A stretch of DNA of 64,000 bases from Schizophyllum amplum (Eukaryota; Basidiomycota; Agaricomycetes; Agaricales; Schizophyllaceae). Both the position numbers and the translations under genes were made by a program. How positions within the stretch are numbered: position 1 is the stretch's first letter; each line of letters starts with the position of its first letter. The DNA is taken from assembly GCA_007026445.1 (NCBI GenBank), contig VDMD01000107.1, forward strand, positions 1-64,000, read 5' to 3'. The notes beneath the pieces are model-generated. The model ran no database searches, was not told where the DNA came from, and worked only from the letters and a program-made list of their open reading frames with translations. Of this stretch, positions 11,695 through 23,452 are shown piece after piece.

Positions 11695-13320
11695 GGAGCT
11701 TGTTGGATCGCGCCGAGGCGCAGGTCCCCTATACGGCCGACGACGACGAGGGTGCAGGCCGAGCGAGCTCGACGAGCCCGTCGAGGAGGCCCGTCGAGGA
11801 GGTGCTCAAAGAGCCCGTCGAGGGAGTGCTCAAAGAGCTCGTCGCCCCTCCACCAGCATCATCGAGGAAACGCTCAAAGAGCCCGTCGAGGAGGTAGGTG
11901 CTCAAAGAGCCCGTCGGGGAGGTGCTCGACGAGCCCGTCGGGGAGTCGCTCGAGATGAGGTGCTCGAGGGAGAGGCGGTGGAGGACCGAGAGAGAGCGAG
12001 TGGGACGAGATGGGGCGAGAGGATCGGGAGCCGGGCAGGCAGGCTCGTGGATCGCGAGGAGAGGCGTTGGAGGAGGATCGAGAGGACCGGGACGCGGCAT
12101 TGAAGGGGTCGGGCCGTGGCGCGCTCGAGAGGAGCAGGAGCAGCAGGCAGAGGTGCTCGGGAGGAGCAGCATCGCCAGGAGGAGCGGGCCGAGGAGACCG
12201 CCGAGGAGGCGCTCGGTAGGCGCCCATCTCGGCAGGAGCACGCCAGGAGGAGGAGCACGCCAGGAGGCGGCGCACGCCGAAGGCGCTCGAGAGCGAGTGG
12301 AGAGTGGATCGGGGGCGAGAGGAGGCGGAGGTGCTCGAGAGAAGCGGGTAGAGAGGAGCGGGCGAGACGGGAGGTGCTCGAGAGGCGCTGGAGTAGGCGC
12401 TCGTGGAGCAGGCCGAGGGGACCCATCTCGTCGCAGGCCTAGGATGGCGCCCATCCGATCGTCGCAGGAGGAGGCGCTCGTGGATGGCGATCGAGAGGAG
12501 CACGTCGAGGATCGCCCATCTCGTCGTACGCCTCGGATGGCGCTCGGTAGGACGACGAGACGCTCGAGAGCGAGCAGGGGCGAGACAGGAGGAGCACACC
12601 GAGGAGACCCATCTCGTCGCTGGAGGAGGCGAGCACGCCAGGAGGCGCTCGAGAGCGAGCAGGGGCGAGACGGGAGGCGGCGTGGAGCGAGAGGAGACGG
12701 GGGAGGAGGTCGAGAGCGAGAGGAACACGCCTCGGATGACGCGGGAGAGCGGGCCGCTGGAGGAGGCGCATCTCGTCGCAGGCCGGGGAGGCGCCCCGCT
12801 CGTCGCACGCCGCCGAGGAGGCGCTCGGTAGGACGACGAGCACGCCAGGAGCACGCCTCAAATGGCCCATCTCGTCGCAAGCAGAGGTGCTCGAAAGGAC
12901 GACGAGACGCTCGAGAGCGAGCAGGGGCGAGACGGGAGGAGCACGCCAGGTCGATGGCGCATGAGGAGCACGCCGCTGATGGCGCTCGGTGGGAGCACCG
13001 CCAGGAGGAGACCCATCTCATCACCACACCTCGGATGGCACCCATCTCGTCGCAGGCCTCGGATGGCGCCCACCTCGCCCCTTCGCAGCCAGAGGCGCTC
13101 GAAAGGAGGAGCACGCCAGGAGGAGGCGCTCGTGGATGGCGCCCATCTCGTCGTACGCCGCCGAGGATGGCGCCCATCTCGCCTCTTCGCAGGCCGCCGA
13201 TGGTGGCACATCTCGCACGCTGATGACCCATCTCGTCGCAAGCTAATTGCGCTCGTGGGGGACTGGCAGGCCAGGGAGCACGCCAGGAGGAGGCGCTCGA
13301 GGTGGAGCGGCACCCGCTCG
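11116..13320. repeat. GC-rich degenerate minisatellite array
   Basis: About 2.2 kb of diverged tandem and interspersed short units. Subtype A (11116-11165, 11776-11945) has a 24-base core encoding VEEALKEP/VEEVLKEP. Subtype B (about 11200-11690) is built on GAGCGAGAGGCG, TCGGAGGAGTGGGA and CTCGCGAGCGA. Subtype C (about 12230-13290) alternates GAGCACGCCAGGAGGAGGCG with CCATCTCGTCGCAGGCC and CTCGGATGGCGCC phrases. Because the units rarely contain TAA, TAG, TGA or their complements, long open frames exist on both strands (over 500 codons on the minus strand to 11729, over 400 on the plus strand), which argues against any single one being a gene. Confidence 0.85.
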
Positions 13321-13659
13321 TTTGTCCAATCTCCACTGATACACGTGCACCGAACCCCAGGTCTTTTCATCGGGGGTATATAGATACGACCTCCACGTAC
13401 CCCCGAGGCGTTGCGGGCGTGCGCCATGCAACGCGACAGGGGAATTATCACCGATTTCCGAGCACGGTGCGCCGGCTGACCATGGCCGAAGGCCACGCAT
13501 CGAGGCGGCGCGCAGCGCCACCACTCTCTTTGTGAGTTTTTTTTTTGTTCACGGTATTTCCTCCTCACTGATGTTCTAGCTAGGGCACGGACATGTGGAT
13601 GCCCGCGCGCTACAGGTAGGAGAGCGCGCTTCAAAAGCGGAATTGGTGACGCGCCAGGC

Positions 13660-14130
13660 AGTCGCGTGCTACTTGAGCGACAGGCGAGGAGGCAGGCGAC
13701 GGGTGACGCCAGCTCGAGTCGGCGGGTGACACAATTCGACGGGCAACGGGTGATCGACTCGACAAGAGGAGACTCGGCGCCTCGGCGGGCGCACTCGGCG
13801 GGCGCGCAGCTCGGCGACTCGGCAGGCAACACAATTGTCGATACGAACGGGCGCCCACGGCGGGCGACACGAAGGGCGACTCGTTGACACGACGGCGGCG
13901 CACAACACGGCGAGGGTGGAGCGACTTGACGGGTGAGCGACTCGGCGGGCAACGACCTGGCAACGACACGACTGTCGACTCGACGGGCTCTTCGAGGCGG
14001 GCTCTCGAACGGGCTGTTCGACGGGCGACTCGGCGCGCGACACGGCAGGCGACTCAGTGATGGGCGACTCGGCGATGGGCGGCGGGTGCACATGAGTCGG
14101 CGATGGGCGAGTTGCATCGCCCCTCCCCTC
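13660..14130. repeat. Second GC-rich array (CGACTCGGCGGGC units)
   Basis: Variants of CGACTCGGCGGGCAACG and GGGCGACTCGGCGATGGGC recur irregularly, about 12-15 times, between about 13660 and 14130. The unit differs from the 11-13.3 kb array but shares its high GC and lack of stops, so again both strands are open. It is separated from the first array by about 340 bases that include a 10-T run (13537-13546). Confidence 0.75.
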
Positions 14131-14762
14131 CGACTGGCGCACATGACGGTAACGTAGACTTCTAGTAGAGGTTACCTGTTGTCAGGGGAAGGCTTTGCCA
14201 GTACTTAGTCTGTTTCTTATATTCGAATGCATTGAATAAAGTCATGTTGTGCTCAAAGGCCTTCACAAGGTTTTTTGTGACCCATTACGCAGGTCTCGTA
14301 TATGCCCTAGGGCCACTTACTAGTTGCCACTAAAAGTATGTTCTGCGCATGGCGCCTGCTGATGGTCCTAGTGGTGTGGAGGTCGGTGACCGCGGTCGGA
14401 CCATCAACGATGAATGGTATCAGAAGATGAAACTGATTGGGGCGATGAGCAAGCAAGCGATAGAAAAGGACGTATGAGATGAAGCAGGAAGATTTTGGAT
14501 GCGAAATGGAAGGGGTCAGGCATGGAACAGCAAACGAGGAGGGGGACCGAAGGGAAGGACGCAATAGATCGGAGGGAAAGCAAAGTGGAATGCGACTCGT
14601 CGGCAAAGCAAAGAGAAGGGAAGGATGGGGTATGTGAGGGACAAAGAGAAGGGGACGTACAGCATGGGTAGTGTGGATACGGTCCCTTGGAGGCAGGTTA
14701 TCACCCACAGCAAAACCATCCGCAGAGGGGGGGGGAGGTAAAATTTATACCCTACCGAAGTC
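14131..14762. other. Gene-free spacer between arrays and TIR element
   Basis: No convincing frame. The plus strand is purine-rich from about 14440 to 14720 (GGAAGG/AAGGGA-type phrases), so the minus strand shows a spurious pyrimidine-encoded Pro/Leu/Ser frame. A nine-G run lies at about 14727-14735 beside the start of the next element. Confidence 0.45.
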
Positions 14763-15977
14763 ATGGGCGTTATACTGTCGAAAAACATGGTAGCCAGACT
14801 CGGATCAACAAAGACGGTAGCGCTGGACTGAAGTCGACGCGTGTGACGCTGTGTGACGATGAATCTGATGCAACCTCGTGATCCGAGGCGTGATCTCGGC
14901 GGTGACCGCGCTGAACTCCCCCGGTTCGATTTTCGGCGACAACGGCGGGGGACGTGCCCGGAGGTTCACGATCGTGGTTATTGATGTTCTGAGGTGAAGG
15001 ATGAGTGAAGTGTCTGTTTGGTAGGTTAGACTTTGCCGGCTTATGTCGAACGTGTGCTGTCGAGTCTCGACTCTAGGCCTGACTTCATCCGGCCGTCGTC
15101 ATTCCGCAAGGGATAAATGTGTCTCTCGGGCCTTCTTCATGAACCTGCATGTGCGTGCAACACTGTTGAAGATGGGAGAAAATGTAGCGCCTGGGTCCGA
15201 CAACACCGGCAAGGTGTAGTCTTCTGCACCGTCTTCGCTCCGCATCCTCGGACCCGGCCCATCATCTGGCATCTGGTGACATCGCGTCACAATTCGAGTT
15301 AACTTCCGTGTGTCCAAGTCGAAGCCTGCGCGCGCTTTCCTTGGAACGCTATGCGTGGCACAGCCTATAGGCTATCGCTGAGTTTAGGCGTCACCGCAGG
15401 CCGTCTCCTCGACGAACCGGTCTTCGTTAAGTACGTCGCGCGACGTCGACCGCCGCAGGCGACAGAGAAACGCCTTGGTCCTGCCCAGTGTCCTGGCCTT
15501 CACCCGGCTGTGAGACTCAGTCTGTTATGTTTTTATGCTGGCACGCGTCTTGCCATAGGATGCACTTGAGGGGCTCGCCGGCCAAGCCTTGGCATTCACC
15601 GGTCCCTGCCGTCTCGTCTTTGGAACTTGACCTTGAGGACCTTCGCCTGAAGCCCCCCATGAGGCGAGGATTAGCACTGCCGAAGTCATTCACTAGACTT
15701 ATACTACGTCAATACACTGATCCTGTCAGTTCCTCGGTTTGCTTGCTCCTATGGCGCACCTAGCGTCCGACCCGCCGCTGGAAGTTGAACCGTGGGAGTC
15801 CAGCGCGGTCACCGCCGAGATCACGCCTCGGATCACGAAGTTGCATCATCGTCACACAGCGTCACACGCGTCGACTTCAGCGCTATTGTCTTTATTTATC
15901 CGTGTCTGGCTACCATGTTTTTCGTGCTTCGACTCAGTGACACGAGGTTCTGAATTTCCGGACAGTATAACGCCCAT
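14763..15977. mobile_element. 1.2-kb element with long terminal inverted repeats
   Basis: The left end (14763-14936) begins ATGGGCGTTATACTGTC; the right end (15779-15977) ends with the exact complement GACAGTATAACGCCCAT (15961-15977). The arms stay alignable for about 175 bases, sharing GTGTGACGCTGTGTGACGAT, TGATCCGAGGCGTGATCTCG and GGTGACCGCGCTG. The right arm has an extra block of about 25-30 bases near its outer end, and the left arm a few extra bases. The 840-base interior has no transposase-like frame, so this looks like a non-autonomous DNA transposon (large MITE). No clear target-site duplication is visible, so the superfamily is unknown. Confidence 0.8.
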
Positions 15978-16146
15978 AGAGATGCGTTTCCGCCGCCCAC
16001 GGGCATTTGGCGTTGTGTAAACGCTCCAAGTTAGGGAGATACCAACGGATAAACTCGGTCGTCATCGTCACGGAGTTCCATCGTGTGGCTGACTCCTGTC
16101 TATGTTCAGGAAAGTGAATATGATCATGCTTGTTACGTTACAAAAG

Positions 16147-17565
16147 CTAATGCAAGACCTCGTTTATGAGTACACAAATGGCAATGAATATAAAGAGGCC
16201 GCCAAGGAAGGAGATACTGTAGCCCACATATTCCCGTAGAGTAATAGCACGGGAACGGTCCGACAGCGCAGCCTCTACGACATTCGTCCACATCAGTACA
16301 TTACCCCTGATGGGAGCAACCAGAGCTACGTCTGCGGATGCCTGAATAAAGAAGTATCAGATCCCGGGTGGCAACGGAGCACCAAAGGTATCGAAGGAGT
16401 GGAACGTGGCATGTTTGGATGGAGGTGTATGAGCTTACCGTGATGATGGATGTAACTTCGGGCAGTGCCTCGTCTAGCAACTGATGACACTGCGCTTTGC
16501 CTCCTGAGTAAGATATACATGTAACGTTGCCATGGGTGGCGGACAGCAAAAAACCACTTCCGGGGGCAAAGATGGTGGTCGTAGAGGCTGAATTGATTGA
16601 CGGGGATGAGAAGCGATGCAGGACCACCGTCGTGTCTAGCTCAATAATCTCAATGCTACCAGGGCAGACACGCGCTAACAGGACTGTTGTATCAGCGGTA
16701 TACAGGTCCATCGAGGTCCTGAAGGTGGTCAACGTCATAGTCGTCTGATGGTACTGGACTGGCTTACCCGCGATCGGAAGTGAAGGTCGGTATGAAGCGC
16801 TTAACGTAGCCCGATGGACCGCCACTGGTACCGAAGAGGCTGCAGCCATATTTAGCTGCGTCCTGCATTTTCGCATTGTTGAGACTCACCAAATGCCACG
16901 ATCAGTATAAGCAACAAATATTTCTTCGGACGTCCACTGGGGCCACCACACGCGCAGTGGCTGACCGCGGCCCTCCCAAGGACAGTCGGGCAGTCGATTC
17001 GCATCGACGTAGAGATCCTCAACGTCCAGGACCCATGAGTCTTTGTTAAGGCAGACTCAGCTTGCGACTGTTAGGTAGGATGGACGGAGAAACTCGCCTT
17101 CGCAGGGAATCTTGCCTTGGACAAAGGTCCAAATCATAACCCTGTCATCACTGGCAACCGCGAGGCGACGGCCATCGTGGCTTATGGCGCCGTCACAAAT
17201 GCCCTTCTTCCCGTGCATGATGGAGTAGGCATACCGCTTGAATATGGTTAAGCAACTTCATGTTACATCGACGACCGTCCACGCACCTCCCGCTCTTTAT
17301 CTATTCGGTAAACCAGTATTTCGCCTGTGTCGAAGGCGCAGAGAAACTCATGTCCAACGGGAGACCACTTGATGCAGCGTAGACCGCCTCTGTCGCGCAC
17401 GTCGATGGCAGGGTATCTGGAGTTCTTCGCTCGGACCACTACCTGAATATAATTGTCGTCGGCTAATATGATGTACTCGCTAGAATGCGAGATAGCGATA
17501 ATTCTTGGTAGCAGAGTTCCGAGAGGAATTGGAGAGGCAGGCGAGAAGATGTCTTGCAAGGACAT
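16147..17565 (-). CDS. WD40-type beta-propeller protein with C-terminal membrane tail
   Basis: Six exons: 17565-17287, 17236-17086, 17040-16890, 16839-16768, 16718-16439, 16341-16147; every junction keeps frame, giving 375 residues. WD-like blades are visible: RCIKWSPVGHEFLCAFDTGEILVYRI, DGAISHDGRRLAVASDDRVMIWTF, LLSATHGNVTCISYSGG. The last exon ends in a hydrophobic stretch at about residues 352-370 (YSISFLGGLFIFIAICVLI) with only five residues after it, so a tail-anchored or single-pass membrane protein is inferred. A propeller with a C-terminal membrane helix recalls Sec12/PREB in layout, but I see no signature to name it so. The intron at 17085-17041 (45 bases) is the least certain. The gene is divergent from the F-box gene at 17697. 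Confidence 0.75.
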
Positions 17566-17696
17566 AGTGGTGGGAGAAGCAAGCAAGAGACAAAGGCGGA
17601 GAACCGCTCGCCGATCGCGTCGTGACGTGACGAGGACGTGACACCACAAGTGCGCGCCGGCCGCGTGCGATCCGTCTCAACTTCCTCAGTCAAGCC
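17566..17696. promoter_or_regulatory. Short bidirectional promoter gap
   Basis: Only 131 bases separate the start codons of the minus-strand WD40 gene (17565) and the plus-strand F-box gene (17697). The segment is GC-rich with CGTCACG/CGTGACGTGACG-like CRE-type strings near 17620-17640 and no TATA box. Shared control of both genes is inferred from spacing alone. Confidence 0.5.
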
Positions 17697-19208
17697 ATGG
17701 CGTCGCAAGTACTCCATACGGGAGAACTTCTCCTGAACATATTCGAATACCTCGATGGCTTTACAGGTGCGGAATCTAGCTGGCTGGAGTGGCCTGCTGG
17801 CAGCAGGGCGCAAGCTCCGGCGCGGATGGTCAGCGGCGTCTGCCGTACATGGCGCAACACACGTTATGGGCAACTCGCGTCTAGAGGCGAGCACGTTGTT
17901 GTCGGTGTTCCCGACGACGGAAACCTTCCAGACGGGCAGATCGAGAGGCTAGCCGACTACCTAGAACGGGGAGGCGGCCGGGGACCATTGTATGTGACCA
18001 TCTACCTCCGTATGCTTCAGTCGCTCTCCCAACCCACTCTTCATGCTGTAAAGGCCGTGACGCTTGCGTTCGTGCACATACTCTTTGTACACGCCCATCG
18101 CTTCGTACGGTTGCGCGTCGACCGCGTGCCGATGCATCCCTTCCCTCAGCCGTCCTACTGCGCCCTGCCGGTCCTCAGAGCGCTAGAAGTTATCGTTGGG
18201 GAGCCTGTCCACATAGCTGCAGATGGCGCCGACAACATCGGCGGAATCACACAGCAGTACCCGGACAACACCTTCTTCGAGTCCATCCAGATCCCCACCC
18301 TGATGTGCGTCAACATCATCTCGCGTTCGATTCTCCAGGCCTCTATACCCTCCGCCGAATCTGTTACCAACCTCAGTATTGTCGCACAGCACCACCTCTC
18401 GAATGTGTTCGAAGTCGTTCGTGCTTGCCCCCACCTTCGCTTTCTCCATCTCGAGGAGCCTCACGGTGCCCCCCATGTCTCAGTCCCTGCCCCGGACACT
18501 CCTCTCGACCTTCAACACCTGGAGAAGGTCATTCTTTGTATATTGAGGAGTCATCTGCCCGAGGTATTTGTCGCCCTCGCAGGCACATCTGTGCGAGATC
18601 TCGCCATCTGGCCCGCGTGCGGCGACAACGGCAACACATGGGCGCTACCACCAGCCTCCGTGACCTCCTTGACATTGGGCATCCGCCTGACTCCCGTTCA
18701 GGCGCGTACTCTACTGGACCTGGAAGGTCTGAAGGCGCTAGTGATGGCAGACCTGCCAGATGACCACCTGCAGGACGAGGCCCCCATTGATAGGTTTTTC
18801 CTATCCGCGCTCGCCCGCGGTCGACTTCCTCGTCTCTCCGTGCTGGACCTCAGCATACAGACATGGGCCGTCAACGCGCAGTGTATTCACGAGATGCACC
18901 AGGCTCTCCACAATCGCATTCACCATCCGCCTGCGGGAGAATCCCTCACTTCAGTGGTCATCGGCGTATCTGGATGCTGGCGCCACGACCCTCCAGAGAC
19001 GGCACTTCTTGCCTCTTTGACTGGGCCCGTGACTTTGCGGCATAGCGAGGACTGCCGTAGGTGTCGTGCGATGACATGGTCTGAGTGGTATGGTTCGAAC
19101 GGTCAATGGGACAACGTTCCAGACTCGACGTGGGGGAGCATCAACACCAACGGGTGGGGTGTAGCCTCTGACAATGGGTTTGGCAGCGGATCTGGCGATG
19201 CTAATTAA
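17697..19208 (+). CDS. F-box-like protein, single exon
   Basis: A 503-residue open frame with no intron needed. The N-terminus (residues 8-20 LLLNIFEYLDG, then residues 43-55 MVSGVCRTWRNTR) is an F-box split by a Gly/Trp-rich insert. The remainder shows the leucine-rich, alternating strand/helix pattern of fungal F-box proteins (CPHLRFLHLEE, LPRLSVLDLSI, VTSLTLGI). The C-terminus is Gly/Ser/Asn/Trp-rich (residues 475-503). Expected role: adaptor of an SCF ubiquitin ligase with unknown substrate. The segment encoding residues 22-42 could be a retained intron-like insert, but it keeps the frame. It shares a short promoter gap with the WD40 gene upstream. Confidence 0.8.
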   Translation: MASQVLHTGELLLNIFEYLDGFTGAESSWLEWPAGSRAQAPARMVSGVCRTWRNTRYGQLASRGEHVVVGVPDDGNLPDGQIERLADYLERGGGRGPLYVTIYLRMLQSLSQPTLHAVKAVTLAFVHILFVHAHRFVRLRVDRVPMHPFPQPSYCALPVLRALEVIVGEPVHIAADGADNIGGITQQYPDNTFFESIQIPTLMCVNIISRSILQASIPSAESVTNLSIVAQHHLSNVFEVVRACPHLRFLHLEEPHGAPHVSVPAPDTPLDLQHLEKVILCILRSHLPEVFVALAGTSVRDLAIWPACGDNGNTWALPPASVTSLTLGIRLTPVQARTLLDLEGLKALVMADLPDDHLQDEAPIDRFFLSALARGRLPRLSVLDLSIQTWAVNAQCIHEMHQALHNRIHHPPAGESLTSVVIGVSGCWRHDPPETALLASLTGPVTLRHSEDCRRCRAMTWSEWYGSNGQWDNVPDSTWGSINTNGWGVASDNGFGSGSGDAN

Positions 19209-20435
19209 ATCTTGTTCCTTGTGGTATTGCTCCTGGTGGTGAAGCCCGCTTAGTATACGTGTCAGCTCATTCATCAGCTCGAATTATTTTACTGCGCCAG
19301 GCATGATATCGATATTCTTTTGGCCGTTGTTGATACATGCATCGATATCCTGATTTTGGTCGGACTACTTACTGCATCATCTTGCAAACAACATACAAGC
19401 TTGTATTGTATAAAATGTGGACTAGAGCGAAATATCCGCAATGCAAATGAGCGAAGGATCGAGGGGAGGACAACTCAAGTACCAAATGCCCAGATATTGA
19501 CAGAAAGACAAGTATTGTGAGCAAAATGCCATCTTCGTACCTACAGCAGATGTCTCTCCCCTCCTACCTTCTCCAGGCGCTGTCTTCCCATCTCTAGCTC
19601 AGTCCGCTTCGCCCGCGGCGCGACGACGGCATCGTCCCGTCGCATTTCGTTCACTTTGGGCGAGTGACACAGCGGGAGGAGCGTTCGCGGCAGGTTGTTG
19701 TCAAGGCGAGGCTCCATCTCGTCGCAGGGAGGATGCCCTCGCTCGATAGCCCTGCCCTTAAATTCGTCCTGCCGACGCCTGGGCGTCTCGTCGCTGGTGG
19801 AAACTCGACGAGTTCGGGCTCAAAGGCGCTCGCCGCTGCCGCACCCCTCCCCTAGCACGATGCGACGACACAGTAAATGTCCCTGTTGTCGCGTCGAACT
19901 TATGTCAAAAGCACCGCCTGCTGCTCATGTGTTCTGGTCACCCTCGAGACCAGGCGGAGGTTGTGTGGGACGGGAAGGCGGGTGGAGGGCCGAAGATCGG
20001 GGCAGAGAGAAGTGGAAGGTGGGGTAGGTGATGGTGGCGGCGGCGACAATGAACAGGCGAGTCGGCGGTGTCGAAACGCGCACTCGACCTAGGCTTAGTC
20101 CTGGACAGCCCCACCTTATTCTGCTCGTCGCCGCCCTCCTCTGCTTCAACATTTCTTTCCATGGCCCCAGAGGTGGGAGAAGAATACGCCGCCGTTGGCG
20201 ATAGACGAGGTAGCGCTGGTCCTGTCCGGTACGTGGACTGGAGGGCGCAGTAGCTAGGGGCACGGCGCGTGGGCTAGCGTATGTAGAATGGCGGTCCTTC
20301 AACAATTCAGCTTGAACTCAATCTCAGCGGAGTCATGCAAGGGTTATCATAGCTCTGCCTACAGATATTAGAAATTCCGAGTTAGGCTACAATGGGCCAG
20401 TGCAGCCCGTCCATCCGAACTCCCGGTCCGTCGCT
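19209..20435. other. Intergenic interval
   Basis: This interval separates the convergent 3' ends of the F-box gene and the PPPTP-repeat gene. Short frames at 19.7-20.3 kb (for example from ATG 20161, MAPEVGEEYAAVGDRRG) are too short to support. The right part is pyrimidine/purine skewed. Nothing else is seen. Confidence 0.45.
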
Positions 20436-23400
20436 CTAGGTCCATAAAGGTCCGTCTGGAAGTAAAACTGCTGAGAGCCAGGTTAACGAAGAACGGTCGT
20501 AAAAGCACACCTTGTATATCAGCCAACTCCTCAGGGTCGCCAAGGTGAAGCAGCGAAGTTGCGATCTTCGTGTTCTTTCTCTCGGGTACATCTCTCAGAC
20601 TCCGTATTGATTCATACCTGGAGGCAAATCTGAAAGCAGAAAGGTCATGTCGGTGGTCCTATAGACTGAAGAAATAACTCCGCACCGAAGGATATAGGCC
20701 GGAAGCTTGATATCCATCACTGGTTGCACGTTCAGCGCTCGCCTCTGAGCCACATCCAGGCCATCTAGATATTCCGGATTGTAGAAATTCCTGGGAAGGC
20801 CAGGAGGAACGCGCTCTCGATGGACGACTTTCGGATTGTCGTTGCAGTCCCGCATATGTGGCATCTGCCCGACTGTCTTGCGCCCTCCCTCCTGAAAGTG
20901 TGTGGATAGCTGTAGCAGCGCTGGAAGCCGGAAGTACGCGTCGAGATCGGGATTTCGGTGGAAGGGCCGGACCCTTCGATAGTACATCTCCGGTTCTGAA
21001 TCTTCGCCGTCGGACCACGAGTCACTGATGAAACCCTCCCAATGTTCTTTGGCCCAAAGCTCGATATGGGGTTGAACGGCGTCGTCGGCTTCAAATAACT
21101 TCCAACCCTTCATCCGACGATGGTACTCCTGATTAAATATCAATCTGGTGTCAACGATCATATGAGAGTGGCGCACGTTATAGTTTCGGGCTTTACGCCT
21201 TTTCAGGCGAGCTTGAGCGCCGCCATCGTAGGTTGGGTCAGTAACAGCTTTGAAGTCGTGTTGCATTTTCTTTCTCAAGCCCTTGAGATGGCTCATGAAA
21301 GCCCGATGCACTTGCTGGTCCTGCCAGCGTACTTCATCCGTGTTATATATCGAAGAGAATTTTGCCACAAAAAGTGTGGCCGCACGCTTGTTCCATTTGC
21401 TCGCGACGCCCCCGCACCCAATGTCAATCTTGAGCTGATCAATATTGGGCCCCCTAGTCACATCTTCAGTGCGTAGGAAGTACTTGAGATCGTCGGGGTT
21501 GGGAAGATGTCGATTCTGGAGCGGGTCCGTGCTTGATCTTCCCATGCAGTTGCGTGTCAACGCCCGCACAAATTCCTGCAATGATATGAATACTTTCAGG
21601 GTGGAAACGGCCATCGTCAATGGCTTACCGCCAGTAAGGTATCTTCCTCTGACCGATGTTGCACAGCGCGCGTCTTCTCGTTTGCCTTCTTGCGTGGGGA
21701 AGGAGAAGGGCTACGGTCGCGAATCTGTCGTTGCAACTGAACTTGAAGCGACTCCAGGAACATAAGAAAGTCCCCTTTCGTGACGGGTATGTTCTACGAT
21801 TGCTTTAGTAAAGCCGATAAGGAAGCAACGCCGAAGGATACACGTACGTCAGGAGCTTTTTGAAGCCGCCGTAGCAAGGCCTATATGGCGTTAGATCATG
21901 ACAGGAGACGTAGATATGGCAGCGCACCTTGAATGTATGCTCTTTATTAGGATCTCCAGCGTCCGCGTGCCCCGCTCCTCTGCCCCCATTGTCACCGTTG
22001 CTGCTGGCCCCTCCTCCAGCTCCATACCTTCCTCCCTGCCACTGGCCAACCTTGAACCTCTTCCCCGCCCTCTGACTCACTCCATCGCGATCCCAAGCCG
22101 GCCCCGAAGTTGCATCTTCCATCGTTGCATCCGCCATCTCAACATCTTCGTCGTCTTCGTCGTCGGCCATGGCACCCGCGTCCTCTTCTATACCTCTTTG
22201 ATAGCCCGAGTGAGTGTTCGGAAATGTGTACGCTGCAGGCTGTGCATGATTTTGCATGCCTAAGGCAGGGAGAGCACCAGGATCAACCATATGAGAAGGC
22301 TCTGGACCGGAAGCGTACGAAAGAAAGGATGGAGGGGTCGTAATGTCGTTATTGGTCAAGGAAATGTATCTCGATTGAGATTGCGACAGAGCTTGATTAA
22401 ACGCCATAGTCAGTGTAGGAGTCGGCGGAGAGCGAAAGGGCAGCATCTCCTGCAGAGACATAGGACCAACAGCCGGCGCAGGAGTTGGCGGTGGGTTGAA
22501 AGCAGGGAAAGTGTTCGTCACGCAAGACCCCTGCGTGGGAGTCGGTGGAGGTCGAAATGGTGGCATACCGCTGATTTCCGCAGAAGAAACTGAGCCATAG
22601 GACGTCGGTTGTGGTCGGAGCAACAGAATCGCGGAGGTGCTGGACCCAAGCTCTTGCATTGGAGTCGGCGGAGGGCGAAAGGGTGGCATATCCTGCGGAT
22701 CTATATAAGAAGGGGTCGGCGGCGTTTTGAAGGGTGGCATCTCCAGACGATCGCACGCCGAGCTAAGCTTCTGCGTAGATGATGAGAGCGGACGTAACGG
22801 TGGCATATCCTGCTCCGTCATCTGATGCACCGACTCGCTGGTCAAGGACGGAGTGAGAGGGGTCCTGAAGGGCGGCATATCCGGAAGTTCAGTCGGTGAG
22901 TTGCGCTCGAAGCACAGCGCGGGCGTGGGGGGAGGATGGAAAGAAGCTATGTCTTGCAGCGTCGTCGGATAATGGAGGATATCGGAGGATATGGGAGTGG
23001 GAGGGGACCTGAAGGGCAGCATTTCCAAGGCTAAAGATTGGTCCTCAACGGGACTACGATCTCCTGCGCCTGATGAGAGATGTGTAGAAGATCTGGCAGG
23101 TCCACGTACCGTTCAGCACAGACTGAAGGTGTGCGTCACTAGGGCGCAGTGCCTGAGGAAAATACAGTGGCGGCGGCTGAGGTGCATGAACGCGCAGCGT
23201 CGACCCTGATGCAGCCGCAGAGAAGTCTAGCTGCAGTTCATCCTGGTCGACATCTTGCTCGCTAGTGATATATCCCCCGCGTCGTGCATCAAGGATGGCC
23301 TCTCGTTGCTGTTGCCTATAGCCCACATGCTCATCATGATGACCGTATCGTCCAGTTGTAGTTGTGCTGTTCCATCGAGAACTAAACGCATACCGAATCT

Positions 23401-23452
23401 TGGCGTGTTCCCGGGGCTGCGCGCCCTCGCCTGATATCGGTGGCGCAGACAT
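20436..23452 (-). CDS. Unknown 905-aa protein with MPPFRPPPTP repeats
   Basis: Seven exons: 23452-23110, 23063-21928, 21880-21848, 21793-21629, 21575-20686, 20629-20511, 20467-20436; all phases agree and the total is 905 codons. Residues about 120-330 carry about ten copies of [DE]MPPFRPPPTP, spaced 17-39 residues. An acidic patch (DDEDDEDVEMADA) and a Gly/Asn-rich, basic nuclear-localisation-like segment (AGKRFKVGQWQGGR) follow. The C-terminal half (LPNPDDLKYFLRTEDVTRGPN..., KWNKRAATLFVAKFS, VHRAFMSHLKGLRKKM) is ordinary globular sequence. I do not recognise a named domain; a lineage-specific nuclear protein is inferred. A simple open frame would stop at 20595; the added splice at 20685-20630 continues a protein-like frame (RYESIRSLRDVPERKN...). 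The start is the first ATG before the conserved exon. Confidence 0.75.
22420..23030 (-). repeat. Coding repeats [DE]MPPFRPPPTP
   Basis: Within exon 2 of the gene above, a decapeptide-like motif recurs: EMLPFRSPPTP, SFHPPPTP, DMPPFRTPLTP, DMPPLRP, EMPPFKTPPTP, DMPPFRPPPTP, GMPPFRPPPTP, AFNPPPTP, EMLPFRSPPTP. Linkers between copies are unrelated and vary in length (17-39 residues between motif starts), so this is not simple DNA slippage. That pattern suits a series of short docking motifs (proline-rich ligand sites). Confidence 0.85.
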